This document shows positions 1-6,136 of a DNA stretch of 13,179 nt, one piece after another. The notes beneath the pieces are model-generated. The model was not told the origin of the DNA and made no database searches. It saw only the letters and a list, made by a program, of their open reading frames with translations. Where the stretch lies: the NCBI GenBank assembly GCA_026770585.1, contig MU646643.1, positions 277,113-290,291 on the forward strand. The letters are read 5' to 3'. Every line of letters begins with the position of its first letter. The first letter of the stretch is position 1. The DNA is from Baffinella frigidus (Eukaryota > Cryptophyceae > Cryptomonadales > Baffinellaceae). The translations under genes and the position numbers were made by a program.

Positions 1-44
1 GGGGGGGGGGGGGGGGGGTCTTGTGAGAGAGGTACCCCTGTAAA
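1..44. repeat. G18 tract and fragment of family G end
   Basis: Eighteen consecutive G residues open the window, followed by TCTTGTGAGAGAGGTACCCC. The same layout, a G tract then a TC...GAG(C/A)GAGGT(G/A)CCCCTGTA end, occurs at 10072-10109 at the right end of the complete family G unit. This is therefore probably the right end of another copy whose body lies outside the window. The G tract could also be partly an assembly or sequencing artefact at a contig edge. Confidence 0.55.
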
Positions 45-205
45 CCACACAGCGGACTTCGAAGTGTTTTTGAATAACCCCTAAGCGATAAGACCTAGGA
101 CCCTACAGTAGGCAACCCGAAGGAACATAGGGGGTTTCCTACGGATAAGGTAACGGAAACTCGGGCTCTGAGCGCCCGAAAATCCCTTCGTAGCCCGCTG
201 TGTGG
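45..205 (+). mobile_element. Family A MITE-like element, copy 1 (161 bp)
   Basis: The unit begins CCACACAGCGG and ends with its exact reverse complement CCGCTGTGTGG; the pairing continues imperfectly inward (GACTTCGAAG against CTTCGTAGC). Inside it carries CCTAGGACCCTACAGTAGGC, a version of the CCTACNGTAGG motif seen in several families here. Two more full-length copies (5805-6136 and 11587-11749, the latter inverted) and several fragments share the interior as well as the ends, so this is a real repeat family. No open frame fits inside. The flanks (GTAAA / ACAAC) show no clear target duplication. It is probably a non-autonomous terminal-inverted-repeat element; the mobilising enzyme is unknown. 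Confidence 0.75.
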
Positions 206-209
206 ACAA

Positions 210-334
210 CTGTCGTGGGAAGCCTGCGGGAGTTGACTAAAACAACTATCGCGGGGAGCCTGCGGAAGTTGACTAAAACAGCCATCCGGAAGTTGACTAA
301 AACAGCCATCCGGAAGTTGACTAAAACAGCCACC
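210..334 (+). repeat. 24-bp tandem repeat array
   Basis: The unit CGGAAGTTGACTAAAACAGC plus CATC occurs at 263-286 and 287-310, with a third copy at 311-332. A more diverged version (GGGAGTTGACTAAAACAAC) lies upstream around 227-262. Open frames on both strands here simply translate the repeat and are not credible genes. The block lies directly after the family A element and before GC-rich spacer DNA (CCTGCGGCCATCCCGTCCAA, about 350-369) that recurs around 734-752. Confidence 0.85.
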
Positions 335-383
335 GCGGGAGCAGCCCGCCTGCGGCCATCCCGTCCAAGAGACCTACGTCCTG

Positions 384-1500
384 TTTTTACGGTTTCGGGT
401 TTAGGGTTTAGGTCCTTTAGGTTTTAATTTCGCCCAACATATGCCAACGACACGCCCTTCCTTAGAAAGGACTGCAGAAAAAGCATTTTTGCTTTCGGAT
501 TGCGTTTAGCTCTCCAGTGCAGCATTAGGGTTGAGGGTTGAGGGTCAAGGGTTCAGGGTTTGGGGAATAGGTTCCAAAGTTTAGGGTCAAGGGGATAGGG
601 TTGAGGGTTGAAGGTGAAGGGAATAGGGTGAAGGCTGCAGGGTGTAGGGTTTCGGGGTTCAGGGTTCAGTTTTCAGGGTTTAGAGTTCAGGGTTTGGGGT
701 TTAGGGTTTAGGGTTTAGGGTTAGGCAGCCCAGCCTGCGGCCATCCCGTCCAACAGGCCTACGTTGTTACGGTTTCGGGTTTCGGGTTTAGGGTTTAGGG
801 TTCAGGGTTCAGGGTTTAGGGACCGCAGAGCGCGGTTAACGGTTTCGGGTTTAGGGTTCAGGGTTTAGGGTCCAGGGTGTAAGGTTTAAGGTTTAGGGTT
901 TAGGGTTTAGGGTTAAGGGTTAAGGGTTAAGGGTTTAGTGTTTGGCGTTTGGGGTTGAGGGTTTAGGGTGAAGGGTGAAGGGGTGAGGGTGATGGGAATA
1001 GGGTGAAGGCTGTAGGGTGTAGAGATTCGGGGTGCAGGTTTCAGGAGTCCGAGGGGCGGGTTCAGGGTTTAGGGCTTAGAGGCCAGAGCGTAGGGTTCAG
1101 GGTTTAGGGTTCAAGGTCCAGGGTTTGAGGTTTAGGGTGTGAAGTTTAGGGTTTAGGGTTCAGGGTTTAGGGTTTATGGTTCAGGGTTTAGGGTTTAGGG
1201 TTTAGGGTTTAGGGTTTGGGGTTTAGGGTTTAGATTTGAGGGGTTAGGGTTTAGGGTTTAGGGTGAAGGAAATAGGGTTGAGGGTGTGGGGTTTAGGTTT
1301 TAGGGTTTAGGGCTTAGGGTTTAGGGTTTAGGGCTTAGGGTTTAGGCTTTCTGGTTCAAGGTTAAGGGTTCAAGGTTTCAGGTTTAGTTTGTGGTTCAGG
1401 GTTTAGAGTAGGGTTTAGGGGTCAGGGTTTCAGGATTAGGATTTAGAGTTTCATTGTTGAGGGTTCAGGGTGTGGGAGTTCAGGAGGAGGGTTTAGGGTT
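384..1500 (+). repeat. Degenerate plant-type telomere-like array (TTTAGGG/TTCAGGG)
   Basis: About 1.1 kb is dominated by TTTAGGG and the variants TTCAGGG, TTGAGGG, TTAAGGG, GTAGGG and GAAGGG, with short perfect runs near 700-722, 896-912 and 1184-1220. TTTAGGG is the Arabidopsis-type telomere unit, also found in many green algae and other protists. The heavy divergence and the non-telomeric DNA after it argue for an old interstitial or subtelomeric block rather than an active chromosome end. An interruption around 724-782 duplicates the spacer at 343-400 (CCTGCGGCCATCCCGTCCAA, then CCTACGT and TACGGTTTCGGG), which shows segmental copying inside the array. No gene is visible. Confidence 0.9.
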
Positions 1501-1542
1501 GCGCATCTTGATCGCGTGAGGAAAAGAGCAACATCCAAACTA

Positions 1543-1697
1543 ATATGCGAGGTCACTCAATTTAAACCGCCTGTTATGCTATCTTAAGGGTAGTATCTCT
1601 CTTATGATACTATATTAGCTTCGACAAAGCTTTAAAATAGGAGAAAATCCACCCCACGATAGCAAAAACACGGTTTGAATTGAGCGGCCTCGCACAT
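1543..1697. mobile_element. Single-copy inverted-repeat element (155 bp)
   Basis: Arms at 1543-1569 and 1671-1697 pair at 23 of 27 positions (ATATGCGAGGTCACTCAATT against the reverse complement ATGTGCGAGGCCGCTCAATT). The outer flanks both carry CTA (ACTA before, CTAC after), a possible 3-bp target duplication. A smaller hairpin, AGTATC...GATACT, lies at about 1592-1611. The interior phrase GCTATCTTA reappears inside the candidate element at 4671-4801, hinting at a distant relationship. No coding potential. Confidence 0.6.
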
Positions 1698-1711
1698 CTA
1701 CCAGCCATCCC

Positions 1712-1824
1712 AAGTGGCTCAAATAGTGCCCTGGAAGGTCTTTAATTTTACCTTGAATCGGGGTCGGATCCGACCCCGGTCCAAGGTAAATCGAAAATGC
1801 CCCAGAGCACTATTTGAGCCACCT
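1712..1824. mobile_element. Near-perfect 113-bp palindrome
   Basis: The whole unit folds on itself. The ends are AAGTGGCTCAAATAGTGC and GCACTATTTGAGCCACCT, the middle zone pairs TTTACCTTG with CAAGGTAAA, and the centre is the perfect 20-bp palindrome CGGGGTCGGATCCGACCCCG at 1759-1778. A broken relative of the left arm (GCCCTGGAA...TTTTACCTTGAATT) lies at about 10929-10960, and the end motif AAGTGGCTCCAATT recurs at about 1912-1925. The 62-codon frame across it is only the palindrome read through. Probably a foldback element; no clean target duplication. Confidence 0.65.
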
Positions 1825-2021
1825 CCAAGGGCTAGTGGATGGAAATCATGTTTGCGTTCTACTGAAAACCCCATATCCATATTTCAAAAACGACTTGTCT
1901 GAATCAGACATCAAGTGGCTCCAATTCCCAGGGCAAAATGACTTACGGAGAAATATATGAGGGCGAATTGACTGAGGTGAAATACGGGCCAGGGTTTTTT
2001 AGTAGTTCGGGTATAGGGCTG

Positions 2022-2204
2022 CCCACTCGAGAATGAAAGAGGGACCTATTTACATGTGGGGTTGTAAAAACTTGTACCAGGATAGGGTATGACAACCTCG
2101 TGACTGTGCTAATTTCGCAGAGTAACGTGACCAATCTCACGAAAGTTACTACACCAATGTTAAAACTTACTTTTAAATAGGCCCCTCTAGCATTCTCGCG
2201 GGGG
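2022..2204 (+). mobile_element. Family D element, copy 1 (183 bp)
   Basis: The left end CCCACTCGAGAATG...GACCTATTT (2022-2051) pairs with the right end AAATAGGCCCCTCTAGCATT and beyond (2175-2204). The interior carries ACATGTGGGGTTGTAAA, TTGTACCAGGATA, a CGTGACCAAT segment and GAAAGTTACTACAC, all in the same order in the copies at 5041-5234 and 8856-9048. Conservation is at nucleotide level across changing reading frames, so the antisense frame here is not a gene. Likely non-autonomous; the target duplication is unclear. Confidence 0.75.
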
Positions 2205-2220
2205 AAGACTCTCACCCGGA

Positions 2221-2356
2221 CGAGTGTTCAAGTTGAACACGATCCCTGCAGCGAAAATTACTACACAATTGCGTTGGGGACGTGACCGGTCGTGTAGTAA
2301 TTTTCGTTGAAAATCGGGTCGGAGATCCCCGAAATCGTATTCAAGTTGAGTGCTCG
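2221..2356. mobile_element. Family C-type palindromic element (136 bp)
   Basis: Outer arms CGAGTGTTCAAGTTGAACAC (from 2221) and the matching end at 2334-2356 pair imperfectly. Inner arms GCGAAAATTACTACAC (2251-2266) and GTGTAGTAATTTTCGT (2292-2307) pair at all but one position. The inner GAAAATTACTACAC segment is the core shared with 10142-10282 and 11090-11219, while the outer arms are unrelated to theirs. The loop holds CGTGACC, another motif recurring across the window. No target duplication could be fixed. Confidence 0.65.
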
Positions 2357-2409
2357 CCGCGATAAGCTCACGGGTAACCGGGGTTCAGAAGGACGTGATG
2401 CCTCGGAGT

Positions 2410-2537
2410 TCATAGGCTAACGGACTAAAAATAGGGTAGTTAGGCCTACGGTATTGACTACGGTAGGACGTAGGGGCCTAGGGGGGCTCCTACGAAAAAC
2501 CCTACGGCCTACCGTAGGTAATACCGTAGGCCTAAGT
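2410..2537 (+). mobile_element. Family B element, right end lost
   Basis: This copy starts TCATAGGCTAACGGACTAAA directly after GAGT and runs through the B left arm, the centre and most of the right arm (CCTACCGTAGGTAATACCGT), then breaks at GTACC|ACTTAG where telomere-like sequence takes over. The usual right terminus (CCATTTTCAGGCCGTTACCC...) is missing. The upstream phrase AGAAGGACGTGATGCCTCGG is the same as that upstream of the copy at 2757, so the two loci share a duplicated flank. Confidence 0.7.
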
Positions 2538-2645
2538 ACCACTTAGCCCGAACCCCGAAATCCTAAACCCTGAACCCTAAATCCTGAACCCTGAACTATG
2601 AACCCTGAATCCTGGACCCTGGACCATTAACGATAAACGATAAAC
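2538..2645 (-). repeat. C-strand telomere-like block, copy 1
   Basis: A run of CCCTAAA/CCCTGAA variants (telomere-like on the minus strand) begins at ACTTAGCCCGAACCCC and ends GATAAACGATAAACCAGG. Nearly the same block, with the same left junction (B right arm, then ACTTAGCCCGAACCCC) and the same final GATAAACCAGG, is found at 12229-12335. The two are therefore copies of one composite sequence rather than independent telomere insertions. Confidence 0.75.
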
Positions 2646-2648
2646 CAG

Positions 2649-2671
2649 GTTGGGTACAGCAGGTACCCAAC
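2649..2671. repeat. Short hairpin GTTGGGTAC/GTACCCAAC
   Basis: Perfect 9-bp arms at 2649-2657 and 2663-2671 enclose a 5-nt loop (AGCAG). The hairpin sits between the end of the telomere-like block and the tandem AGAAGGACGTGATGCC repeats. Function unknown. Confidence 0.6.
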
Positions 2672-2756
2672 AGAAGGACGTGAAGCCTTGGAGTATGTTC
2701 AACAGAAGGACGTGATGCCTTGGAACAGAAGGACGTGATGCCTTGGAGTATGGAGT
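2671..2756 (+). repeat. 22-bp repeats preceding a family B insertion
   Basis: CAGAAGGACGTGATGCCTTG plus GA is found at 2703-2724 and 2726-2747, with a one-base variant at 2671-2692 and another copy at 2386-2407. The last unit leads into TATGGAGT and then the B element at 2757. The array marks the host sequence that received the B insertion and was locally duplicated. Confidence 0.8.
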
Positions 2757-3057
2757 TTATAGGCTAACGGACTAAAAATAGGGTAGTTAGGCCTACGGTA
2801 TTGACTACGGTAGGACGTAGGGGCCTAGGGGGGCTCCTACGAAGCCTCGGAGTGTATTGCACTTAGTGCGGTCCACTTTTAACACCATAAGTGGCCAGGG
2901 ACCCTACGGCCTACCGTAGGTAATAATACCGTAGGCCTAACTACCCCAGTAATACCGTAGGCCTAACTACCCCGTAATACCGTAGGCCTAACCACCCCAA
3001 TACCGTAGGCCTAACTACCCCACAGTAGGCCTAACTACCCCGTCCGTTACCCTATTA
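2757..3057 (+). mobile_element. Family B element with GAGT target duplication and expanded right end
   Basis: The left terminus TTATAGGCTAACGG follows GAGT (2753-2756); the right terminus CCGTTACCCTATTA is followed by GAGT (3058-3061), a clean 4-bp target duplication. The element is about 301 bp rather than about 166 because it has been remodelled. The left arm breaks at GCTCCTACG, then a 51-bp host-like segment (2851-2901) intervenes, and the right arm carries five tandem copies of about 24 bp (TAATACCGTAGGCCTAACTA then CCCC; 2924-3041, the last shortened) before the terminus. The flank after 3057 (GAGTGTGTTGCACTTAG) is nearly identical to the embedded segment GAGTGTATTGCACTTAG, which therefore resembles an unoccupied target site. 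Confidence 0.75.
2851..2901 (+). repeat. 51-bp host segment, copy 1 (unoccupied-site version)
   Basis: AGTGTATTGCACTTAGTGCG and the following 31 bases match 3059-3109 with only a few changes. It is preceded by GCCTCGG, so it reads GCCTCGGAGTGTATTGCAC without interruption, as expected of a target lacking the B element. Internal hairpins GCAC-TTA-GTGC and CCACTT...AAGTGG are present. Confidence 0.75.
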
Positions 3058-3058
3058 G

Positions 3059-3109
3059 AGTGTGTTGCACTTAGTGCGGTCCACTTGTAACGCCAGAAGC
3101 GGCCAGGGA
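3059..3109 (+). repeat. 51-bp host segment, copy 2 (right flank of B)
   Basis: This is the second copy of the segment at 2851-2901, here directly after the B right terminus and sharing its first bases with the GAGT duplication. It ends AAGCGGCCAGGGA; the first copy ends AAGTGGCCAGGGA. Confidence 0.75.
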
Positions 3110-3275
3110 TTACATGGCCATAATACATTTAAAGCCATTTATTGACTTCTCCCTTATCTCCCTTATAGCCCCTATCTCCCCTATGGTCCGTATCTCCCTC
3201 ATTTTCCTCTGAATCCTTTTAACAAATCATTTTCTGAGAAATTATTTTCGAAATTATTTTCTGGGGGGGGGGGGG
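3110..3275. repeat. Pyrimidine-rich low-complexity stretch ending in G13
   Basis: Irregular CTCCCTTAT/CCCCTATCTCCC runs (about 3150-3200) pass into A/T-rich TTATTTTCGAAATTATTTT and then thirteen Gs at 3263-3275 followed by TACCTCG. The GGGGTACCTCG junction recurs at about 9853-9862 and 9928-9938 in family G. I see no gene. Confidence 0.6.
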
Positions 3276-3343
3276 TACCTCGAAGGGTGCACAAAACAAG
3301 AAGCCAGTGGGGCAGATGACGGTGGCTGTCAGCAGGGTCTGCA

Positions 3344-3430
3344 CCCACCGCGGCAGTCCCGCCCTGATCACACGGGGCGGATCCTTCAGGTTCTTTATCC
3401 GTTTGGTCGTATAGTCTGCCAACCCGCGCT
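3344..3430 (+). repeat. Long inverted repeat, left arm (partner 4226-4313)
   Basis: The arm runs from ACCCACCGCGGCAGTCCC through GATCACACGGGGCGGATCC and GTCGTATAGTCTGCC to AACCCGCGCT. Its reverse complement is found, with scattered changes, at 4226-4313, about 0.8 kb away. The arms bracket most of the shuffled modules. Confidence 0.75.
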
Positions 3431-3837
3431 AGAATGCTTGCTGACGCGTGATGACGCGTGCTGACGTCAGCAACAATGATCAGGTTTCGCTGGTCGCAAT
3501 CCTCGACGCGGATAACTTTACAAGTTTCAACGCCTGTGGGGCAGATGACGGTAGCGGTCAGCAGGGTCTGCACCCACCGCGGCAGTCCCGTCCTGATCAC
3601 GGTTCTGGGTTCAGAGAGATTGATAATGTATTGCCACACAACCAGCGTCAGCGTCGCACATGCTACGCATTGTACCACTACTGTTCTGTACCCACCGCGG
3701 TAGTCCCGTCCTGCCACGGTCCTGGGGTCAGGTTCTTTGATCTTCGTATACGATGTATACTCGGTGATATATATGACTCTGGGTAGGTGACTCTCTAGAG
3801 CATCTAGACCGGACACGGCTGTCCTTTCCTGCCACAC

Positions 3838-3946
3838 TAATGGGGTAACGGCCTGAAAATGGGGTAGTTAGGCCTACGGCATTGCCTAGGACCTCCTACC
3901 GTAGGCCGAGGGATCCTAGGACCAAAACGTCTCGGCCTACGGTAGG
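3838..3946 (+). mobile_element. Family B element truncated at the right, with empty site in the window
   Basis: The terminus TAATGGGGTAACGGCCTGAA follows CCTGCCACAC. The copy proceeds through the left arm, the centre (GGATCCTAGGACC) and the start of the right arm, stops at CCTACGGTAGG, and host sequence ACGAGACGGATCAAAC resumes. The uninterrupted host sequence CCTGCCACACGAGACGGATC is present at 4461-4480. The comparison implies insertion next to ACAC, with later loss of the outer right arm and part of the presumed duplication, leaving AC. Confidence 0.8.
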
Positions 3947-3961
3947 ACGAGACGGATCAAA

Positions 3962-4024
3962 CATGCTACGCATTGTACCACTACTGTTCTGTACCCACCG
4001 CGTAGTGGTACAATGCGTAGCATG
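3962..4024. repeat. Hairpin from two inverted module copies
   Basis: CATGCTACGCATTGTACCAC (3962-3981, continuing TA) is matched by its reverse complement at 4003-4024, separated by about 20 bp that includes CTGTTCTGTACCCACCGCG. The two arms are copies of the module at 3659-3700 in opposite orientation, so the hairpin arose by inverted duplication. Confidence 0.8.
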
Positions 4025-4114
4025 TGCGACAAACAGCAGAGTCTGCACTTCGTATACGTTGTATACTCGGTGATATACGACTCTGGGTAGGTCCTTCGAG
4101 ATTATCTTCTCTCT

Positions 4115-4196
4115 CGTGTGACCTCCCCAGAGGCCACACGACGCAGTAGTTCGACCGCTGCGCTAGCCAACCCTGAGTCTATCACTGGGTAGACTC
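4115..4196. repeat. Two small hairpins
   Basis: CGTGTGACCTC/GAGGCCACACG at 4115-4140 has a 4-nt loop and one mismatch. GAGTCTA/TAGACTC at 4175-4181 and 4190-4196 has an 8-nt loop. The DNA around the first hairpin (GGGTAGGTCC...TCGTGTGACCTCCCC) recurs inverted at 12139-12178. No function assigned. Confidence 0.55.
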
Positions 4197-4197
4197 G

Positions 4198-4223
4198 AAA
4201 TCCCTTCGAAGTCCGCTGTGTGG
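4198..4223 (+). mobile_element. Family A right-end fragment
   Basis: AAATCCCTTCGAAGTCCGCT followed by GTGTGG matches an end of family A (compare 11724-11749). The rest of the element is missing. It is followed directly by the right arm of the long inverted repeat. Confidence 0.7.
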
Positions 4224-4225
4224 AT

Positions 4226-4313
4226 AGCGCGGGTTGGCAGACTACACGACCTAAAGGATAAAGGGCCTGAAAGATCCGGCCCGTGTGATCAGGGCCGGAC
4301 TGCCGCGGTGGGT
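4226..4313 (-). repeat. Long inverted repeat, right arm (partner 3344-3430)
   Basis: AGCGCGGGTTGGCAGACTA... to GGACTGCCGCGGTGGGT is the reverse complement of 3344-3430 with scattered differences. It merges into an inverted copy of the CATGCTACGCATTG module and then, at 4361 onward, into a forward copy of the GCAATCCTCGACGCGGA module. Confidence 0.75.
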
Positions 4314-4468
4314 ACAGAACAGTAGTGGTACAATGCGTAGCATGTGCGACGCTGACGCTGGTTGTCGCAATCCTCGACGCGGACAACTTCAAGTTGTAAC
4401 GCCAGTGGGGCAGATGACGGTGGCTGTCAGCAGAGTCTGCACTCACCGCGGCAGTCCCATCCTGCCAC

Positions 4469-4533
4469 ACGAGACGGATCAAACACCTTTTAAAAAACCC
4501 GGGGAGATGTACAAGTGAAGCAGTGTGTAGTAA
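4469..4533 (+). repeat. Family E fragment (GGATCAAACACC ... GTGTGTAGTAA)
   Basis: From ACGAGACGGATCAAACACCT through AAAACCCGGGGAGATGTACA to GCAGTGTGTAGTAA this matches 5306-5370 (GGCGGACCAAACACCCTTTT, AAAACCCGGGGAGCTGTACA, GCAGTGTGTAGTAA). Here the inverted right arm (GTGTTTGGTCACG at 5377) is replaced by GGTTCTGGGTTCAGG, so this copy is truncated. Confidence 0.65.
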
Positions 4534-4670
4534 CGGTTCTGGGTTCAGGTTCTTTAATGTTCGTATACGATGTATACTCGGTGATATATGACTCTGGGTA
4601 GGTGACTCTCTCGAGCATCTTTCTGCTCTCGCGTGGGCTAAACCCTGAGTCGATCATAACACATTTAATT

Positions 4671-4801
4671 TCGGACCAAGACAGAATCTGTCCCGCTATC
4701 TTAGGCTCCCCACGCGGAAGTTAAAGGTGTATATGCTATTTTAGGCATCAAATGATGCTATCTTACGCCTTGTCATCAGGACTGATTCTGGTATGGTTCG
4801 A
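4671..4801. mobile_element. Candidate imperfect inverted-repeat element
   Basis: Arms TCGGACCAAGACAGAATC... (4671-4694) and its partner at 4778-4801 agree at 18 of 24 positions. Inside, GCTATCTTA occurs twice and GCATCAAATGATGC (4745-4758) is a small hairpin. The shared GCTATCTTA phrase links it weakly to 1543-1697. No target duplication is evident. Confidence 0.4.
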
Positions 4802-4819
4802 GATGGGATTAGTCATACC

Positions 4820-4968
4820 CCTGGAAAGTTCGGTAGTTTCTCCTACGGCATTACCTAGGACCTCCTATCGTAGGCCAAAATCCTAGGACATTTTGGTCCT
4901 AGGAGCCCTACGGCCTACGGTAGGTAGGTCCTACCTAAATCCGTAGGGAAACTACCTAAATTTCCAGG
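4820..4968. mobile_element. Foldback element related to family B (149 bp)
   Basis: Arms begin CCTGGAAAGTTCGGTAGTTT and pair through CCTACGG, ACCTAGGACC and CGTAGGCC to a centre TCCTAGGACATTTTGGTCCT. The interior TTACCTAGGACCTCCTATCG matches the B centre, but the outer arms (CCTGGAAA...TTTCCAGG) are different from B. It thus looks like the B core carried by different arms. Confidence 0.6.
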
Positions 4969-5040
4969 AGTTTCCCTATGAACATTAGGGATTAGGCTTC
5001 ACGGTATAGGGTCTTTCATAACACCTTGGTGGGAGATCCG

Positions 5041-5234
5041 CCCACTCGAGAATGCTAGAGGGGCCTATTTACATGTGGGGTTGTAAATATTTGTACCAGG
5101 ATAAGGTAAAGTGACCTCCTGACTGTGCAATTTGAGCAGAGTCACGTGACCATTCAACGAAAGTTACTACACAAATGCCCTCTTTTAAAAGCACATCGGT
5201 TTTGAATAGGCCCCTCTAGCATCCTCGTGTGGGG
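5041..5234 (+). mobile_element. Family D element, copy 2 (194 bp, best preserved)
   Basis: Terminal repeats CCCACTCGAGAATGCTAGAG and its partner ending CCTCGTGTGGG pair over about 29 bases (AGGGGCCTATT against AATAGGCCCCT). The interior contains GGTTGTAAATATTTGTACCA, GAGTCACGTGACCATT and GAAAGTTACTACACAAATGC. It carries no open frame of note and is the best reference copy for the family. The flanks are not obviously duplicated. Confidence 0.75.
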
Positions 5235-5305
5235 AAACGGTCGATAGGAACTAAAGTGTGTGGACTGCACGTCCTGCGGGATCCCGCAGCATTCTCGAGT
5301 GGCTC

Positions 5306-5421
5306 ACGGGGCGGACCAAACACCCTTTTTAAAACCCGGGGAGCTGTACACGTGAGGCAGTGTGTAGTAACTTTCTTGTGTTTGGTCACGTGGCGGCCCG
5401 CTTTTCAGGCGGCCACGTAAC
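5306..5421. repeat. Family E: nested hairpins with GGTCACGTGGC
   Basis: GGACCAAACAC (5313-5323) pairs with GTGTTTGGTCAC (5377-5388), enclosing AAAACCCGGGGAGCTGTACA and GTGTGTAGTAA. Overlapping its right end, GGTCACGTGGC (5382-5392) pairs with GCCACGTAACC (5411-5421). The two hairpins share the GGTCAC strand, so only one can form at a time. The left half recurs at 4469-4533. GGTCACGT also forms the arm of the hairpin at 9229-9270. Confidence 0.6.
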
Positions 5422-5513
5422 CAGCTCCGTACAAAACGCCTCAACCCAACATTTAAAAAGGGGGTTGGATCAGCCGCGTGTGGTGCCGGCCACGCAGAAA
5501 CACGCGCTCAATT

Positions 5514-5656
5514 TCATCTCGAAAGATAACTGAATCAGCTCCCTAATTAGCGTCAGCACTTAATTAGGGGCCTAATTAAATTTGCTATGCCCTAACTGAT
5601 TTCTCCTATTCAACCTCCTATTGCAAAGGAACTGATTCAGTTATCTTCCGAGATGA
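5514..5656. mobile_element. Palindromic element, TCATCTC ends, AATT flanks (143 bp)
   Basis: Arms TCATCTCGAAAGATAACTGA and onward (5514-5542) and 5628-5656 differ at only 2 of 29 positions. AATT lies directly outside both ends (5510-5513 and 5657-5660). This fits a 4-bp target duplication, although AATT is self-complementary and could equally extend the stem. The TNATCTC terminus is shared with 8551-8692 and 10142-10282, but the interior (AATTAGGGGCCTAATTAAAT) is not. Non-coding. Confidence 0.7.
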
Positions 5657-5697
5657 AATTCTCGTGGTGCAGGCGCGCGGCGGTTGGGATTCGCAGT

Positions 5698-5760
5698 CAA
5701 AAGTGGTACCTCCGTTAACTTGAGTCACCGTTACTTAAGTTAACGGAGGGACCACTTTAG
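5698..5760. repeat. 63-bp hairpin (CTCCGTTAACTT / AAGTTAACGGAG)
   Basis: Arms AAAGTGGTACCTCCGTTAAC and GTTAACGGAGGGACCACTTT pair with one mismatch, continuing weakly to a short loop around GTCACCGTT. It lies 40 bp after the element at 5514-5656. Unknown function. Confidence 0.7.
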
Positions 5761-5804
5761 CTTTGCGACGTCCCACTCTCGGCGTGTGTCGCGGTGGGCA
5801 GCGC

Positions 5805-6136
5805 CCACACAGCGGACTTTGAGGGGATTTCAAATAACCCCTAAGCGATAAGACCTAGGACGCTACGGTAGGCAATTCGTAGGGACATAGGGGGGGTTCC
5901 TGCGGATAAGGTAACCGGCAATGGCTTAAATCTGAGCAGAAAATCCCTTGGTAGCCCGCTGTGTTAATAGGGTAACGGCCTAAAAATGGGGCAGTTAGGC
6001 CTACGGCATTGCCTAGGACCTCCTACCGTAGGCCGAGACTTTTTGGTCCTAGGACCCCTCGGCCTACGGTAGGAGGTCCTGGGCAATACCGTATGCCTAA
6101 CTACCCCATTTTCAGGCCGTTACCCTATTAGTGTGG
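5805..6136 (+). mobile_element. Family A element, copy 2, interrupted by a family B element
   Basis: CCACACAGCGGACTTTGAGG opens the unit, and the interior matches copy 1 (CCCCTAAGCGATAAGACCTA, then GGTAAC). The expected end CCGCTGTGTGG is split: CCGCTGTGT is at 5956-5964, then a whole B element, then GTGTGG at 6131-6136. Removing the B element and one GTGT restores the exact family A terminus and a length of about 162 bp. B is therefore younger than this A copy. Confidence 0.85.
5965..6130 (+). mobile_element. Family B element, complete, with GTGT target duplication (166 bp)
   Basis: This is the reference copy. TAATAGGGTAACGGCCTAAA opens it and GGCCGTTACCCTATTA closes it. The 73-bp arms (5965-6037 and 6058-6130) differ at about five positions and leave a centre of about 20 bp (ACTTTTTGGTCCTAGGACCC), so the single strand would be almost one continuous hairpin. 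GTGT is present at 5961-5964 and 6131-6134. Four-base duplications occur in several DNA-transposon superfamilies; none is diagnosed by these termini. Confidence 0.9.

Larger units (their letters stand above)
3276..4655. repeat. Mosaic of shuffled duplicated modules
   Basis: A handful of modules recur in different order and orientation. Module GTGGGGCAGATGACGG...GCAGTCCC is at 3307-3360, 3537-3590 and 4407-4459. Module CATGCTACGCATTGTACCAC...CCACCGCGG is at 3659-3700, 3962-4002 and inverted at 4306-4345. Module CTTCGTATACGATGTATACT...CTCTGGGTAGGTGA is near 3742, 4049 and 4560. Module GCAATCCTCGACGCGGA is near 3498 and 4367. The longest frame of the window (212 codons, 3199-3837 minus) crosses these modules and merely contains repeated peptide blocks; no domain is recognisable. 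This looks like repeated local rearrangement of one ancestral repeat. Confidence 0.75.

Noticed and set aside
1943-2215. 90-codon antisense frame in family D, partly similar to a frame in the copy at 8856-9048
   Set aside because: The peptide similarity reflects nucleotide identity of the repeat. The reading frame shifts between copies and is not kept in the copy at 5041-5234.
3199-3837. 212-codon open frame on the minus strand, the longest in the window
   Set aside because: It crosses duplicated DNA modules and contains the same peptide block more than once because the DNA is repeated. Other frames are also open, and no domain or motif is recognisable.
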